Below, in pieces: positions 9,465 to 17,997 of a stretch of 64,000 nucleotides of DNA. The notes under the pieces were generated by a model, which was not told the origin of the DNA, did no database searches, and saw only the letters and a list, made by a program, of their open reading frames with translations. The position numbers were made by a program, and so were the translations under genes. The number at the start of each line of letters is the position of its first letter. The first letter of the stretch is position 1. Source of the DNA: UBA8529 sp964390565 (lineage in GTDB: Bacteria; Bacteroidota; Bacteroidia; Bacteroidales; Tenuifilaceae); NCBI GenBank assembly GCA_964390565.1, contig CAYMII010000008.1:32510-96509 (forward strand). Direction: 5' to 3'.

Positions 9465-9488
9465 AAAAGGGGACTAATGTCCCCTTTT
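9465..9488. terminator. Bidirectional terminator between ispE and the carboxylase genes
   Basis: AAAAGGGGAC, loop TAAT, GTCCCCTTTT: a perfect 10-bp stem with A and T tails, 3 bp after the ispE stop and 21 bp from the converging biotin carrier gene. Confidence 0.85.
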
Positions 9489-9509
9489 AAGTTTCGATAT
9501 AAATGATAG

Positions 9510-9743
9510 CTAATCTAAAACTATCATTACAAATCCTTTAACAACTCTATCGCCAGGCTTAACATTTACCTCTTTGACAGTGGTACTAATTGGAGCTAAA
9601 ATTCTGTTGTGCATTTTCATTGCATCCAGAATAACTAGTATTTCACCCTGTTTAACCTGTTGTCCAACCTTAACTTTTACGTCAATGATTGTTCCAGGGA
9701 TAAAAGCGGTTAGCTGTTTTTTATCTAGTCTACTTAATGACAT
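9510..9743 (-). CDS. Short biotin carboxyl carrier protein
   Basis: A 77-aa biotinyl domain with the canonical DAMKMHN motif; K43 is the expected biotinylation site. It is almost nothing but the folded carrier domain: the Pro/Ala-rich linker and N-terminal extension seen in most carriers (often 130-170 aa) are missing. It lies 61 bp downstream of the carboxyltransferase gene on the same strand, so it should carry CO2 for that enzyme. No biotin carboxylase or sodium-pump membrane subunit is adjacent, so the complete enzyme must be finished by genes elsewhere. Confidence 0.9.
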   Translation of the reverse strand: MSLSRLDKKQLTAFIPGTIIDVKVKVGQQVKQGEILVILDAMKMHNRILAPISTTVKEVNVKPGDRVVKGFVMIVLD

Positions 9744-9804
9744 ATCGCAATTTGGTTTAGAAGATTCGTACTAATATTCAATTTACATAACCACACATTA
9801 ATTC

Positions 9805-11349
9805 CTAAAATGGAGGAATTCCATGCTTTTTAGCTGGGCGGTCGGCAATTTTAGTGCTCGAAACTTCTAACGCATGAAGTAACAGTTTTCGAGTCTCATG
9901 AGGTTCAATCACAGTATCAATGTAACCTTTAGAGGCAGCAACGTATGGATTAGCAAATTTTTCCTTATACTCTTCTACCTTCTTACGACGCATCTCATCA
10001 GGATCTGCAGCCTCAGTTATCTCCTTACGGAAAATAATGTTAGCAGCACCCTCTGGACCCATAACTGCAATTTCAGCACCTGGCCATGCAAATACAAAAT
10101 CGGCACGAAGGTGTCGTGAACTCATAGCAATATAACCTCCGCCATAAGCTTTACGAAGAATTACAGTCATTTTTGGAACTGAAGCTTCGCTGTATGCATA
10201 AAGCAATTTTGCACCGTGACGAATAACCCCAGCGTGCTCCTGATCGATACCAGGAAGGTAACCAGGAAGGTCAACAAGTGTACAAAGCGGAATGTTGAAT
10301 GCATCGCAATAACGGATAAAACGGGCAGCCTTATCTGAACTGTCAACATCAAGTACACCAGCCATTACAAGTGGTTGGTTGGCAACGAAACCTACGGTTT
10401 CACCATTCAAGCGACCAAAACCAATAACGATGTTTGCAGCCCATAACTCTTGGATCTCGAAGAAATCAGAATCATCAGCTAATGCTTTGATAACATCGCG
10501 AACGTCGTATGGTTGTTTTGGATCGTTTGGAACAATATTGTCGATATTAAACTCAGCCTTAGGCTCTTTTGGTTCGAATCTACGAGCTTTACGAGAGTTA
10601 TTCCAAGGGATAAAGGTTATAAGCTTTTTAATTTGCTCAAAACATTCAATTTCACTTTCAGCGTAAAAATGGGCGTTACCTGTAATCGCCGCGTGAACCA
10701 TTGCACCACCTAAATCATCTTGAGAAATTTCTTCGCCAAGAACTGATTTGATAACCTCGGGTCCAGTAATAAACATTTTCGAAATCTTCTCCACCACGAA
10801 AACGAAATCGGTTAGTGCAGGTGAGTAAACTGCTCCACCAGCACAAGGACCAAGAATTACTGATAATTGAGGTATTATACCGCTCGAAAGGGTATTTCGC
10901 CAAAAGATTTCGCCGTAACCAGCCAATGAATTAACACCCTCTTGAATACGAGCTCCCCCGGAATCATTAATACCGATTAGCGGGATTCTCATTCTTAGAG
11001 CGTAATCCATAATTTTTGTAATTTTTCGGGCATGCATGCTACCCAAAGAACCACCTGCTACAGTAAAATCCTGAGCAAAAACAGCAACTGGAGCTCCGAA
11101 AACAGTACCGGTACCGATAATTACTCCGTCCCCGTGGAGTATTTTACCATCCATACCAAAATCACGTGCATCGTGCTCAACAAAGAGGTCGTACTCATGG
11201 AATGAGTCCTCATCGCATAGGGCTAAAACTCGCTCGCGAGCTGTAAGTTTACCCATTGCAACTTGTTTTGCAATGGCTTGTTCTCCCCCACCCTGTAGAA
11301 CCTCTTCTTTACGTTTTTGTAGTTCTTCAATTTTGCTTTTTAAAGGCAT
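9805..11349 (-). CDS. mmdA: Acyl-CoA carboxylase / methylmalonyl-CoA decarboxylase carboxyltransferase subunit
   Basis: A 514-aa crotonase-fold carboxyltransferase that moves CO2 between biotin and propionyl- or methylmalonyl-CoA. The two halves carry the oxyanion-hole glycine motifs: NDSGGARIQEGVNSLAGYGE in the N-terminal half, and the C-terminal DLPGYLPGIDQEHAGVIRHG followed by KAYGGGYIAM. Similarity in order and motifs is to propionyl-CoA carboxylase beta and MmdA. In anaerobic Bacteroidota the latter takes part in the succinate-propionate route, but without the membrane beta subunit in view the direction (carboxylase or decarboxylase) is open, and the symbol is tentative. It forms a two-gene operon with the biotin carrier. 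Confidence 0.9.
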   Translation of the reverse strand: MPLKSKIEELQKRKEEVLQGGGEQAIAKQVAMGKLTARERVLALCDEDSFHEYDLFVEHDARDFGMDGKILHGDGVIIGTGTVFGAPVAVFAQDFTVAGGSLGSMHARKITKIMDYALRMRIPLIGINDSGGARIQEGVNSLAGYGEIFWRNTLSSGIIPQLSVILGPCAGGAVYSPALTDFVFVVEKISKMFITGPEVIKSVLGEEISQDDLGGAMVHAAITGNAHFYAESEIECFEQIKKLITFIPWNNSRKARRFEPKEPKAEFNIDNIVPNDPKQPYDVRDVIKALADDSDFFEIQELWAANIVIGFGRLNGETVGFVANQPLVMAGVLDVDSSDKAARFIRYCDAFNIPLCTLVDLPGYLPGIDQEHAGVIRHGAKLLYAYSEASVPKMTVILRKAYGGGYIAMSSRHLRADFVFAWPGAEIAVMGPEGAANIIFRKEITEAADPDEMRRKKVEEYKEKFANPYVAASKGYIDTVIEPHETRKLLLHALEVSSTKIADRPAKKHGIPPF

Positions 11350-11424
11350 ATTATTCTCTGTTAGTTAATAATAGCTTACCGATAAAAAATAGCAACGGTA
11401 AATTAGACTGCAACGTTACAAAAA

Positions 11425-11453
11425 CAAAGCTAGATAAGAAAAATTTAAGGCAA
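11425..11453 (-). promoter_or_regulatory. Promoter of the carboxyltransferase-biotin carrier operon
   Basis: On the minus strand a TTG (11453-11451), 18 bp, then TAGCTTTG (11432-11425). This is close to the Bacteroidota TTTG-N19-21-TAnnTTTG promoter. The leader would be about 70 nt. Confidence 0.6.
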
Positions 11454-11534
11454 TAATTTGCAATTTCCAAACACAAGCATTTGAATAATAAATACTTGAA
11501 AGGCTAAACAGGTGTTTAATCTATATTTGAAATT

Positions 11535-12632
11535 TTACTTTGGAGCCATTCTGTATAAACCTATGGCTATAAACGCATACACAACATTAGGAATCCAAAC
11601 AGCAACAAATGGAGACAAGAGGCCTCCAATTGCAAACATTGTTGTAAACCGCATAAAAAGGATATATGTAAAAGCAATACCTAAGCCGGTTCCAATATGC
11701 AAACCAATACCCCCTCGTACTTTTCGTGATGATAGGGAAACACCTATCAACGTAAGAATAAACGTTGAAAAGGGGTATGCTAATCGACTATACTTCTCAA
11801 CTAAAAGAACATCAACATTATCCGATCCCTGTAATTTTTGCTGGTCGATAAACTCATTTAATTGAAACAGGTTCAAGGTCTCAATTAATAAATCGGCACG
11901 ATGAGAGAAGTCTTTAGGGGATAAATACACTGTAGTATCAAGCTTTTTACCTGATATTACTTGTTGTCCTTCAGCAGCATAATTCCTAATATAATAATTC
12001 TCAACAGTCCACTTATTTTTTGTTGAGTCCCACATAGCATAATCAGAAATAAGCTTTGATTTTAATTTATTATCAACAAAATGTTCTATTGAAAATTTAT
12101 TGGCTGATTGGCTAAATGAGTTATATGTCTCCATATAAACAAAAATCCCCGGGCGAACTTGTTTGTGGATATTACGCTCACTATACCTGTAAGGTCTTCG
12201 AACATATGTATTTTCAAAGTCGAGCCGTATTTTATTTGCTGGAGGGATAATAAAACTTGTAAGGAAGAACGAAAGTATGGCAATAATAAACGCTGAAACA
12301 AAATAAGGATACATCAACCGTTTAAAGCTAACACCGCTACTAAGGATAGCAATAATCTCAGTATCATAAGCCATTTTTGATGTAAAAAAGATTACTGCAA
12401 TGAAGGTAAAAAGCGAACTGAACAGGTTGGCAAAGTATGGAATGAAGTTAAGGTAATAATGAAATACGATTGCGTATAGAGTAGGCTTCTTCTCCATGAA
12501 ATCGTCCAACTTCTCCGATAAGTCAAATATAACAGCAATGCCAACAATAAGAATAATTGCAAAAAAGTAAGTTCCTATGAACTTACGTATTATATAATAG
12601 TCGATTGTTTTTAACTTCAACTTTTCAATCAT
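11535..12632 (-). CDS. LptF/LptG family permease (YjgP/YjgQ)
   Basis: Inner membrane component of the lipopolysaccharide export ABC transporter, which moves LPS from the inner membrane towards the outer leaflet. The 365-aa protein has the family layout: two N-terminal membrane helices (about 20-40 and 57-85), a third at about 105-130, a large periplasmic beta-jellyroll domain (about 135-270), then three C-terminal helices (about 275-360). The opening LKTIDYYIIRKFIGTYFFA is typical of the family. Its ATG overlaps the tgt stop by 4 bp, a translational-coupling arrangement often seen for tgt and this permease in Bacteroidota. Whether it is LptF or LptG cannot be decided without the partner. Confidence 0.92.
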   Translation of the reverse strand: MIEKLKLKTIDYYIIRKFIGTYFFAIILIVGIAVIFDLSEKLDDFMEKKPTLYAIVFHYYLNFIPYFANLFSSLFTFIAVIFFTSKMAYDTEIIAILSSGVSFKRLMYPYFVSAFIIAILSFFLTSFIIPPANKIRLDFENTYVRRPYRYSERNIHKQVRPGIFVYMETYNSFSQSANKFSIEHFVDNKLKSKLISDYAMWDSTKNKWTVENYYIRNYAAEGQQVISGKKLDTTVYLSPKDFSHRADLLIETLNLFQLNEFIDQQKLQGSDNVDVLLVEKYSRLAYPFSTFILTLIGVSLSSRKVRGGIGLHIGTGLGIAFTYILFMRFTTMFAIGGLLSPFVAVWIPNVVYAFIAIGLYRMAPK

Positions 12633-13759
12633 AGCCTATTCGATAACTTTTTAACCATTATATTCTTCCATTGAAGAAAGTCATCCTGCAATATATGTTT
12701 ACGCGCTTCGGAAACTAGCCATAAGTAGAATCCAAGGTTATGAATACTTGCTACCTGAGGCCCAAGCATTTCGGCAGATATAAAAAGATGACGAAGATAC
12801 GCTTTTGAATATCTTTTATCAACAAAAGTTAGACCATTAGAATCAATAGGTGAAAAATCATCCTTCCACTTAACATTTCTTATGTTTATTATTCCCTCGC
12901 TTGTAAAAAGCATACCATTTCTACCATTTCGGGTTGGCATCACGCAATCAAACATATCAACCCCAAGGGCAATATTTTCGAGGATATTTTCGGGAGTTCC
13001 AACACCCATCAAATACCGAGGCTTATCTTTTGGAAGAATTTCGTTAACAACCGATACCATTTCGTACATCACCTCGGCAGGTTCACCAACCGAAAGACCA
13101 CCAATAGCATTGCCTTGGCTTGGTAAGTTCGCTATATGTTCAGCCGACTTTCGACGTAAATCGGGGTAAACACATCCCTGAACAATGGGGAATAAGGTTT
13201 GGCTATAGCCATACTTGGGTTCAGTTTCGTTAAACCGTTTTAAGCAACGCTCTAGCCAGTGCTGAGTAAGCTCTAATGATTTTTTTGCATAGTCAAACTC
13301 TGCCGTACCCGGAGGACATTCGTCGAATGCCATAATTATATCGGCACCAATGATTCGCTGAATATCAACAACGTATTCAGGAGTAAACATGTGCTTTGAA
13401 CCATCGATATGCGAACGAAAAGAGGCACCCTCGCGGGTTAACTTTCTATTCTCAGCCAAAGAAAATACCTGATAACCGCCACTATCGGTCAGAATAGGCC
13501 TATCCCAACTCGAAAATTTATGCAATCCTCCTGCGGCCTCTAAAACTTCAAGCCCGGGACGTAAATAAAGATGGTATGTGTTCCCAAGAATTATCTGAGC
13601 TTTAACCTCTCTCTCCAAGTCCTGATGGCTAACCCCTTTTACACTTCCTACCGTGCCAACAGGCATGAATATTGGAGTAGAAATCTCGCCATGATCAGTT
13701 ACTATCTTGCCCGCACGCGCTTTGCTCGATTTATCGGTGTGTTCTAATTTAAAATCCAT
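12629..13759 (-). CDS. tgt: tRNA-guanine transglycosylase, lacking the usual zinc cysteines
   Basis: Exchanges G34 of GUN-anticodon tRNAs for preQ1 on the queuosine pathway. TIM-barrel enzyme of 376 aa. The catalytic and binding motifs are intact: ILTDSGGYQVFSLA, FDECPPG, GGLSVGEP and VDMFDCVMPTRNGRNG. However, the CxCxxC zinc triad that normally sits just before YSRAYLRHL is replaced: here SPIDSNGLTFVDKRYSK has no cysteine at all, while the later His in SIHNL remains. As I recall, this loss is shared by other Bacteroidota TGTs, so the gene is probably functional. Promoter box at 13779-13786; translationally coupled to the LPS permease. Confidence 0.95.
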   Translation of the reverse strand: MDFKLEHTDKSSKARAGKIVTDHGEISTPIFMPVGTVGSVKGVSHQDLEREVKAQIILGNTYHLYLRPGLEVLEAAGGLHKFSSWDRPILTDSGGYQVFSLAENRKLTREGASFRSHIDGSKHMFTPEYVVDIQRIIGADIIMAFDECPPGTAEFDYAKKSLELTQHWLERCLKRFNETEPKYGYSQTLFPIVQGCVYPDLRRKSAEHIANLPSQGNAIGGLSVGEPAEVMYEMVSVVNEILPKDKPRYLMGVGTPENILENIALGVDMFDCVMPTRNGRNGMLFTSEGIINIRNVKWKDDFSPIDSNGLTFVDKRYSKAYLRHLFISAEMLGPQVASIHNLGFYLWLVSEARKHILQDDFLQWKNIMVKKLSNRL

Positions 13760-13778
13760 TAACCCAATTTTTCGATGG

Positions 13779-13786
13779 CAAAGATA
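13779..13786 (-). promoter_or_regulatory. -7 box for tgt-lptF/G
   Basis: The minus strand reads TATCTTTG, 19 bp before the tgt ATG at 13759. Confidence 0.55.
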
Positions 13787-13812
13787 ACGAAAATCATCGT
13801 CGAAAATAATTT

Positions 13813-15027
13813 ATGCTTTCGCTACCATATTGTTTAACACAAAAATGTTTAATATCATTGTCTACTCTAAAATTTGTCTTTGCTGTGAAAGAAATAATTT
13901 CAAACTCAACTGTTTACGAATTAGCTTTAGTATCAGTTTTAATCATTGCCCTACTAGTTCAACTTTTTTACTACCTAGGAATATACTTAAAGGTTGCAAT
14001 TAATAAGAAACCAAAATCGTACACATTCGCTGAGAAAGTCCCAGTATCAGTAATTATTTGCGCCCGTGACGAACAGGAGAATCTAGAAAAGTTTTTACCT
14101 CAAATCCTTGAACAAGACTATCCAAACTTTGAGGTTATTGTTGTTAACGATTGCTCATCGGACGATAGCCAATATGTATTGGATAGATTAATTGCAAAAT
14201 ACCCAAAACTCCGAGTTACAACCATTAAAGAGGATGAGAAATTTTCTCATAGCAAAAAGTTGGCATTAACTGTGGGTATCAAAGCAGCAAAAAATGAATG
14301 GCTCATACTTACTGATGCAGATTGTAAACCCGAAGGAAAAGACTGGATATCATCTATTGCAGTAAACTTTGCAGGCGATACTGAAGTTGTTTTAGGTTAT
14401 GGTGGGTTTTTTAGCGAAAAAGGATTTCTTAATAAGCTCATTCGATTCGATGGCCTATTCATAGCCATGCAGTACCTTGGGTTTGCCCTTGCAGGCATGC
14501 CATACATGGGTGTTGGAAGGAACTTAGCTTATAAAAAAGATGCCTTTTTTAGAAATAAGGGATTTGCATCTCATGCGCATATTTACTCTGGCGATGACGA
14601 TTTATTTATCAATGAGGTAGCAAATAAATCTAATACAAAGGTTGAATTAGAGCGCACCTCATTTACTCGAACCCTTGCTAAAGGCACTTATAAAAAATGG
14701 GAATATCAAAAGCGGAGACATATCACGACAGCTCATAAATACAAACTTTCGACAAAAATAATTCTCATCGGTGAAGTCCTCTCTCGAATTATTTTTTACG
14801 GAACTTCGATTGCCTTAATTGCTATTCTATACTACCCTTGGGTGATAGCCGGAACAATTCTTGTACGTTGGATTATTCAAATGTCAATAATAAAAGGAGT
14901 AATGAATCGTTTGAGTGAAAGGAAATTATTGTTACTTTCGCCACTGTACGATTTTTATTCGCTATTCTTTTATAGCAAAATATGGTTGTTAAATCTTATT
15001 AACCCTCGAAAGTCAACATGGAGATAA
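13813..15027 (+). CDS. Family 2 glycosyltransferase, membrane-bound
   Basis: A 404-aa GT2 enzyme. A hydrophobic helix at about residues 32-55 precedes the GT-A domain: PVSVIICARDEQENLEKFLP, then EVIVVNDCSSDD, then the metal-binding LTDADCKP (DxD type), and the GDDDLFINEV acceptor-site motif. Two to three C-terminal membrane helices follow. Sugar donor and acceptor are not readable. The first 24 residues look un-coded and the real start may be the in-frame GTG at 13885 (VKEIISNS). The end overlaps the sigma factor start by 10 bp, so both are probably one transcript. Confidence 0.88.
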   Translation: MLSLPYCLTQKCLISLSTLKFVFAVKEIISNSTVYELALVSVLIIALLVQLFYYLGIYLKVAINKKPKSYTFAEKVPVSVIICARDEQENLEKFLPQILEQDYPNFEVIVVNDCSSDDSQYVLDRLIAKYPKLRVTTIKEDEKFSHSKKLALTVGIKAAKNEWLILTDADCKPEGKDWISSIAVNFAGDTEVVLGYGGFFSEKGFLNKLIRFDGLFIAMQYLGFALAGMPYMGVGRNLAYKKDAFFRNKGFASHAHIYSGDDDLFINEVANKSNTKVELERTSFTRTLAKGTYKKWEYQKRRHITTAHKYKLSTKIILIGEVLSRIIFYGTSIALIAILYYPWVIAGTILVRWIIQMSIIKGVMNRLSERKLLLLSPLYDFYSLFFYSKIWLLNLINPRKSTWR

Positions 15028-15626
15028 GCCCTAATCTATCTGAAAAAGCAAAGCACGATTTAGTATTGGTTGAGCAAGCAATTGCTGGCGACCAAAAATC
15101 GTATGCTGAACTTTTGGATAGGTATAAGGATGCAATCTACTTCATGCTGCTTAAGATGGTAAATAACAAGAGCGACGCAGAGGATTTAACCATTGAAGCG
15201 TTCGGGAAGGCATTTAAAAACATTCATCAATACACTCCTAATTACGCCTTTAGCACCTGGCTTTTTAAGATTGCAACCAACAATTGTATCGATTTCATTC
15301 GCAAAAAGAAGGCAAACCTAGTTTCAATCGACCAAACTGCTGAGGATTTGGAAGGTCCTATTAACTCTCCAACAGCACACTTACAATCGAGCAACCTCGA
15401 TCCTGAAGAGCAGCTGATCAAAGAGCAAAGCATAAAGTTAATCCAAGAGGTTGTAGGCACGCTAAAACCTAGGTATCGTAAACTTATTGAACTTAGATAT
15501 TTCCGCGAATTCTCATACGAAGAGATTGCCGAAGAGCTCAATTTGCCTATAGGCACTGTTAAGGCCCAACTCTTCAGAGCTCGCGAACTGCTCTTTAATA
15601 TTTTAAAGAATAGTCCTCATCAATAA
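15018..15626 (+). CDS. ECF-type RNA polymerase sigma factor
   Basis: A 202-aa sigma-70 family protein with only regions 2 and 4. Region 2 (about residues 20-95) shows DRYKDAIYFMLLKM and FSTWLFKIATNNCIDFIRKK. Region 4 (about 140-195) shows LIELRYFREFSYEEIAEELN and GTVKAQLFRARELL. There is no adjacent membrane anti-sigma gene, unlike FecI/FecR-type sets. Its neighbours are a glycosyltransferase upstream (10-bp overlap) and rsmG downstream, suggesting a conserved housekeeping-like ECF factor rather than a nutrient-specific one. Confidence 0.93.
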   Translation: MEISPNLSEKAKHDLVLVEQAIAGDQKSYAELLDRYKDAIYFMLLKMVNNKSDAEDLTIEAFGKAFKNIHQYTPNYAFSTWLFKIATNNCIDFIRKKKANLVSIDQTAEDLEGPINSPTAHLQSSNLDPEEQLIKEQSIKLIQEVVGTLKPRYRKLIELRYFREFSYEEIAEELNLPIGTVKAQLFRARELLFNILKNSPHQ

Positions 15627-15632
15627 CTGTTA

Positions 15633-15660
15633 GACGCTAGATTTCAGATACTAGATTTAA
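15633..15660. repeat. Degenerate 14-bp tandem duplication
   Basis: GACGCTAGATTTCA is directly followed by GATACTAGATTTAA, 11 of 14 positions alike, in the spacer between the sigma factor gene and rsmG. Function unknown. Confidence 0.5.
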
Positions 15661-15682
15661 GATTATTCTATCAACCTTTCAA

Positions 15683-16303
15683 ATGGAGAGAATCGAAAAA
15701 TATTTCCCAGAACTAACCAGCATCCAGCGCAAACAATTATCAGAACTTGACCCACTTTATAGGGACTGGAATTCAAGGATAAACGTTGTTTCGCGAAAAG
15801 ATATTGACAATATCCTTTTACATCATGTTTTACATTCGCTCTCAATTGCTAAAGTAATCTCCTTTGCAAAAGGAACAACAATTCTTGATGTTGGAACTGG
15901 TGGCGGATTCCCAGGTATTCCATTGGCAATACTTTTCCCTTTGTGCAGCTTCACTTTGGTTGATTCAATCGGAAAAAAAATAACCGTTGCTGATGGGGTG
16001 GCTCAATCGCTTGGTCTAACCAATATTAAAGCCATAAAATCGAGAGCGGAAGATGCTGATGGCGTTTTTGATTTTGTAGTGACTCGAGCTGTTGCTCCAA
16101 TGCCAACAATAAATAGTTGGGTTCAGAAAAAAATTAAGCCCGGTGGATTTAATCACCTTTCGAATGGAATAATCGCTCTTAAAGGGGGTGATTTGAAGGA
16201 AGAACTTGCCCCTTTTGGGAAAAGAATTACAAAATGGGCCATCGATTCTTTTTTTGAAGAAGAATATTTTCAAGAAAAATCAATAATATTTTTGGAGAGG
16301 TAA
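15683..16303 (+). CDS. rsmG: 16S rRNA (guanine527-N7)-methyltransferase
   Basis: SAM-dependent methyltransferase that makes m7G527 in the 530 loop of 16S rRNA. The 206-aa protein has the Rossmann glycine loop TTILDVGTGGGFPGIPLAIL (about residues 70-90), the acidic ribose-binding region TLVDSIGKK, and VTRAVAPMP, all typical of RsmG (GidB). The N-terminal helix LSELDPLYRDWNSRINVVSRKD also matches. The start at 15683 fits the family N-terminus. It is followed by a roughly 180-bp spacer holding the rpmH promoter. Confidence 0.96.
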   Translation: MERIEKYFPELTSIQRKQLSELDPLYRDWNSRINVVSRKDIDNILLHHVLHSLSIAKVISFAKGTTILDVGTGGGFPGIPLAILFPLCSFTLVDSIGKKITVADGVAQSLGLTNIKAIKSRAEDADGVFDFVVTRAVAPMPTINSWVQKKIKPGGFNHLSNGIIALKGGDLKEELAPFGKRITKWAIDSFFEEEYFQEKSIIFLER

Positions 16304-16380
16304 TGTGGTGATATACTTACAATCCGAATAATTGTGAGCAACATTATAATTCAATACCCAAATATTTTTATTCGATTCTT

Positions 16381-16409
16381 TTTGTACTTTCAAAAAAAGT
16401 ATATCTTTG
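16381..16409 (+). promoter_or_regulatory. Promoter of rpmH
   Basis: TTTG (16381-16384), 17 bp, TATCTTTG (16402-16409): both halves of the Bacteroidota promoter are present. The expected leader to the rpmH ATG is about 70 nt. Confidence 0.65.
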
Positions 16410-16486
16410 CAGTCTCAAAAAAAGTCCATAAAAAGACTTATTGTACTGAAAATCATAAGTTGTAGAAAATATAAAAGTATAAAGCG

Positions 16487-16645
16487 ATGAAAAGAACGTT
16501 CCAACCCTCAAACAGGAAAAGGAAAAATAAACATGGTTTCCGCGAGCGTATGGCAACCCCAAATGGTAGAAGAGTGTTGGCCGCTCGTCGTGCAAAAGGA
16601 AGAAAGAGACTTACAGTTTCTGACGAACCAAGTCACAAAGGATAA
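16487..16645 (+). CDS. rpmH: Ribosomal protein L34
   Basis: A 52-residue basic protein beginning MKRTFQPSNRKRKNKHGF and continuing RERMATPNGRRVLAARRAKG, the near-invariant L34 sequence. It is a component of the large ribosomal subunit. It follows rsmG, has its own promoter at 16381-16409 and a strong terminator 20 bp after the stop. It is short enough to be missed by length-filtered gene finding. Here it is separated from rnpA and dnaA, unlike the classical order, which is common in Bacteroidota. Confidence 0.98.
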   Translation: MKRTFQPSNRKRKNKHGFRERMATPNGRRVLAARRAKGRKRLTVSDEPSHKG

Positions 16646-16665
16646 TATCCAATAATATGGTATTT

Positions 16666-16693
16666 AAAGGCAGGTTGATACCTGCCTTTTTTT
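16666..16693 (+). terminator. Rho-independent terminator of rpmH
   Basis: AAAGGCAGG, loop TTGATA, CCTGCCTTTTTTT: a 9-bp stem running into a T-run, 20 bp after the rpmH stop. Confidence 0.85.
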
Positions 16694-16720
16694 ATATACA
16701 TACCCCAACCTTATTTTTTA

Positions 16721-16728
16721 TACATTTG
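16721..16728 (+). promoter_or_regulatory. -7 box for mqnE
   Basis: TACATTTG lies 24 bp before the mqnE ATG and just downstream of the rpmH terminator. Confidence 0.55.
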
Positions 16729-16752
16729 TAGACATCAAAAGCATTTGAATAG

Positions 16753-17883
16753 ATGTTGGATAAAGATAAAATCATCTCATACATAGATAATTCCAAAGCA
16801 TTAGAGCCTTTTAGAAGTATCTCACAAAAAGTATTCGATGGCAGCCGCATAACGGTTGACGAAGCCATTATGCTTTACGAAACAGCCGACCTAGGATACT
16901 TAAGCATGCTTGCAAATTATGTAAGAGAGGCTAAGAATGGGGACAATGCCTACTTCAACAAGAATTTCCATGTTGAGCCTACCAATACTTGTATCTATAA
17001 CTGTAAGTTCTGCTCTTACCATAAATATGCAGGCGATCCTGAGAGCTGGGAGATGTCGTTGAATGAGATTGCAAAACTATCTGAAAGCTACAAGGGTAAA
17101 GATATTACCGAAGTTCATGTTGTTGGCGGTGTTCATCCAAAATGGGATATTGATTACTACGGGCGCATAATTCAAGCTATAAAGCATCAGCTGCCTAACG
17201 TGCATGTAAAAGCATTCTCGGCCATTGAACTTGAGTACGTTATCAAAAAAGCAAACCTTTCGTATCGCGATGGGATGAGGAAACTAAAAGAGTACGGGCT
17301 CGATTCTATTCCCGGTGGCGGAGCTGAGATATTCGATCAACAAGTGCGAGAGAAAATCTGTGCCGATAAGGCAACAGGCAAACAGTGGCTCGATGTTCAT
17401 GAAGCATCACATCTTGAGGGAGTTCCTTCAAATGCAACAATACTTTATGGGCATATCGAGAGTTACAAGCATCGTGCCCAGCATATGGATGCCATTAGAA
17501 ACTTACAAGATAAAACGGGTGGATTCAACTGCTTTATTCCTTTAAAATTTAGGGCTCAAAATAATAAACTTGGCTACTTAGGTGAAGTAGGTACTTCGGA
17601 AGATTTAAGGAATTTTGCCGTATCGAGAATCTTCCTTGATAATATTCAGCACCTAAAGGCCTACTGGCCTATGCTAGGCAAGCAAAATACAAAACTTGCG
17701 CTCTCATTTGGTGTTGATGATATTGACGGTACAATCGATGATACAACCAAGATATATTCTATGGCAGGCGCCGAAGACCAAAAACCCAATATGACAGTTG
17801 AAATGCTTTGCGAAATCATTAGAAGCGCAGGGAGAAAGCCCGTTGAAAGGGACTCGCTTTACAAAGCGGTAAAGTTCTATTAA
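16753..17883 (+). CDS. mqnE: Aminodeoxyfutalosine synthase (radical SAM)
   Basis: Makes aminodeoxyfutalosine from SAM and 3-enolpyruvyl-benzoate in the futalosine route to menaquinone. The 376-aa radical SAM enzyme has the cluster motif NTCIYNCKFCSYHKYAG (CxxxCxxC, about residues 79-86) in the first quarter. Later family motifs are VHVVGGVHPKWDIDYY, IPGGGAEIFD and HLKAYWPMLGKQ. The opening half and the KAYWPM motif favour MqnE over its paralogue MqnC. Menaquinone use via MqnE implies respiratory growth. Neighbouring mqn genes are not in the window. It has its own promoter box at 16721-16728. Confidence 0.93.
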   Translation: MLDKDKIISYIDNSKALEPFRSISQKVFDGSRITVDEAIMLYETADLGYLSMLANYVREAKNGDNAYFNKNFHVEPTNTCIYNCKFCSYHKYAGDPESWEMSLNEIAKLSESYKGKDITEVHVVGGVHPKWDIDYYGRIIQAIKHQLPNVHVKAFSAIELEYVIKKANLSYRDGMRKLKEYGLDSIPGGGAEIFDQQVREKICADKATGKQWLDVHEASHLEGVPSNATILYGHIESYKHRAQHMDAIRNLQDKTGGFNCFIPLKFRAQNNKLGYLGEVGTSEDLRNFAVSRIFLDNIQHLKAYWPMLGKQNTKLALSFGVDDIDGTIDDTTKIYSMAGAEDQKPNMTVEMLCEIIRSAGRKPVERDSLYKAVKFY

Positions 17884-17940
17884 GATTATATTCTTAACAC
17901 TTTATATTACTTGAAAAGATCGAATTTGCTCATATAATTA

Positions 17941-17948
17941 TAAATTTG
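17941..17948 (+). promoter_or_regulatory. -7 box for the PASTA-T9SS-rluD operon
   Basis: TAAATTTG lies 49 bp before the ATG at 17998. A TTTG at 17925-17928 is only 12 bp away, shorter than the usual spacing. Confidence 0.45.
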
Positions 17949-17997
17949 CCTTTTGTTAAATAATTGATAGCGTTATTTAGATTAAGCCAATAAAACT

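Noticed and set aside
16368..16595. A 75-codon open frame antisense to rpmH
   Set aside because: It lies opposite a near-invariant L34 sequence and has no similarity of its own; the plus-strand frame is the real gene.
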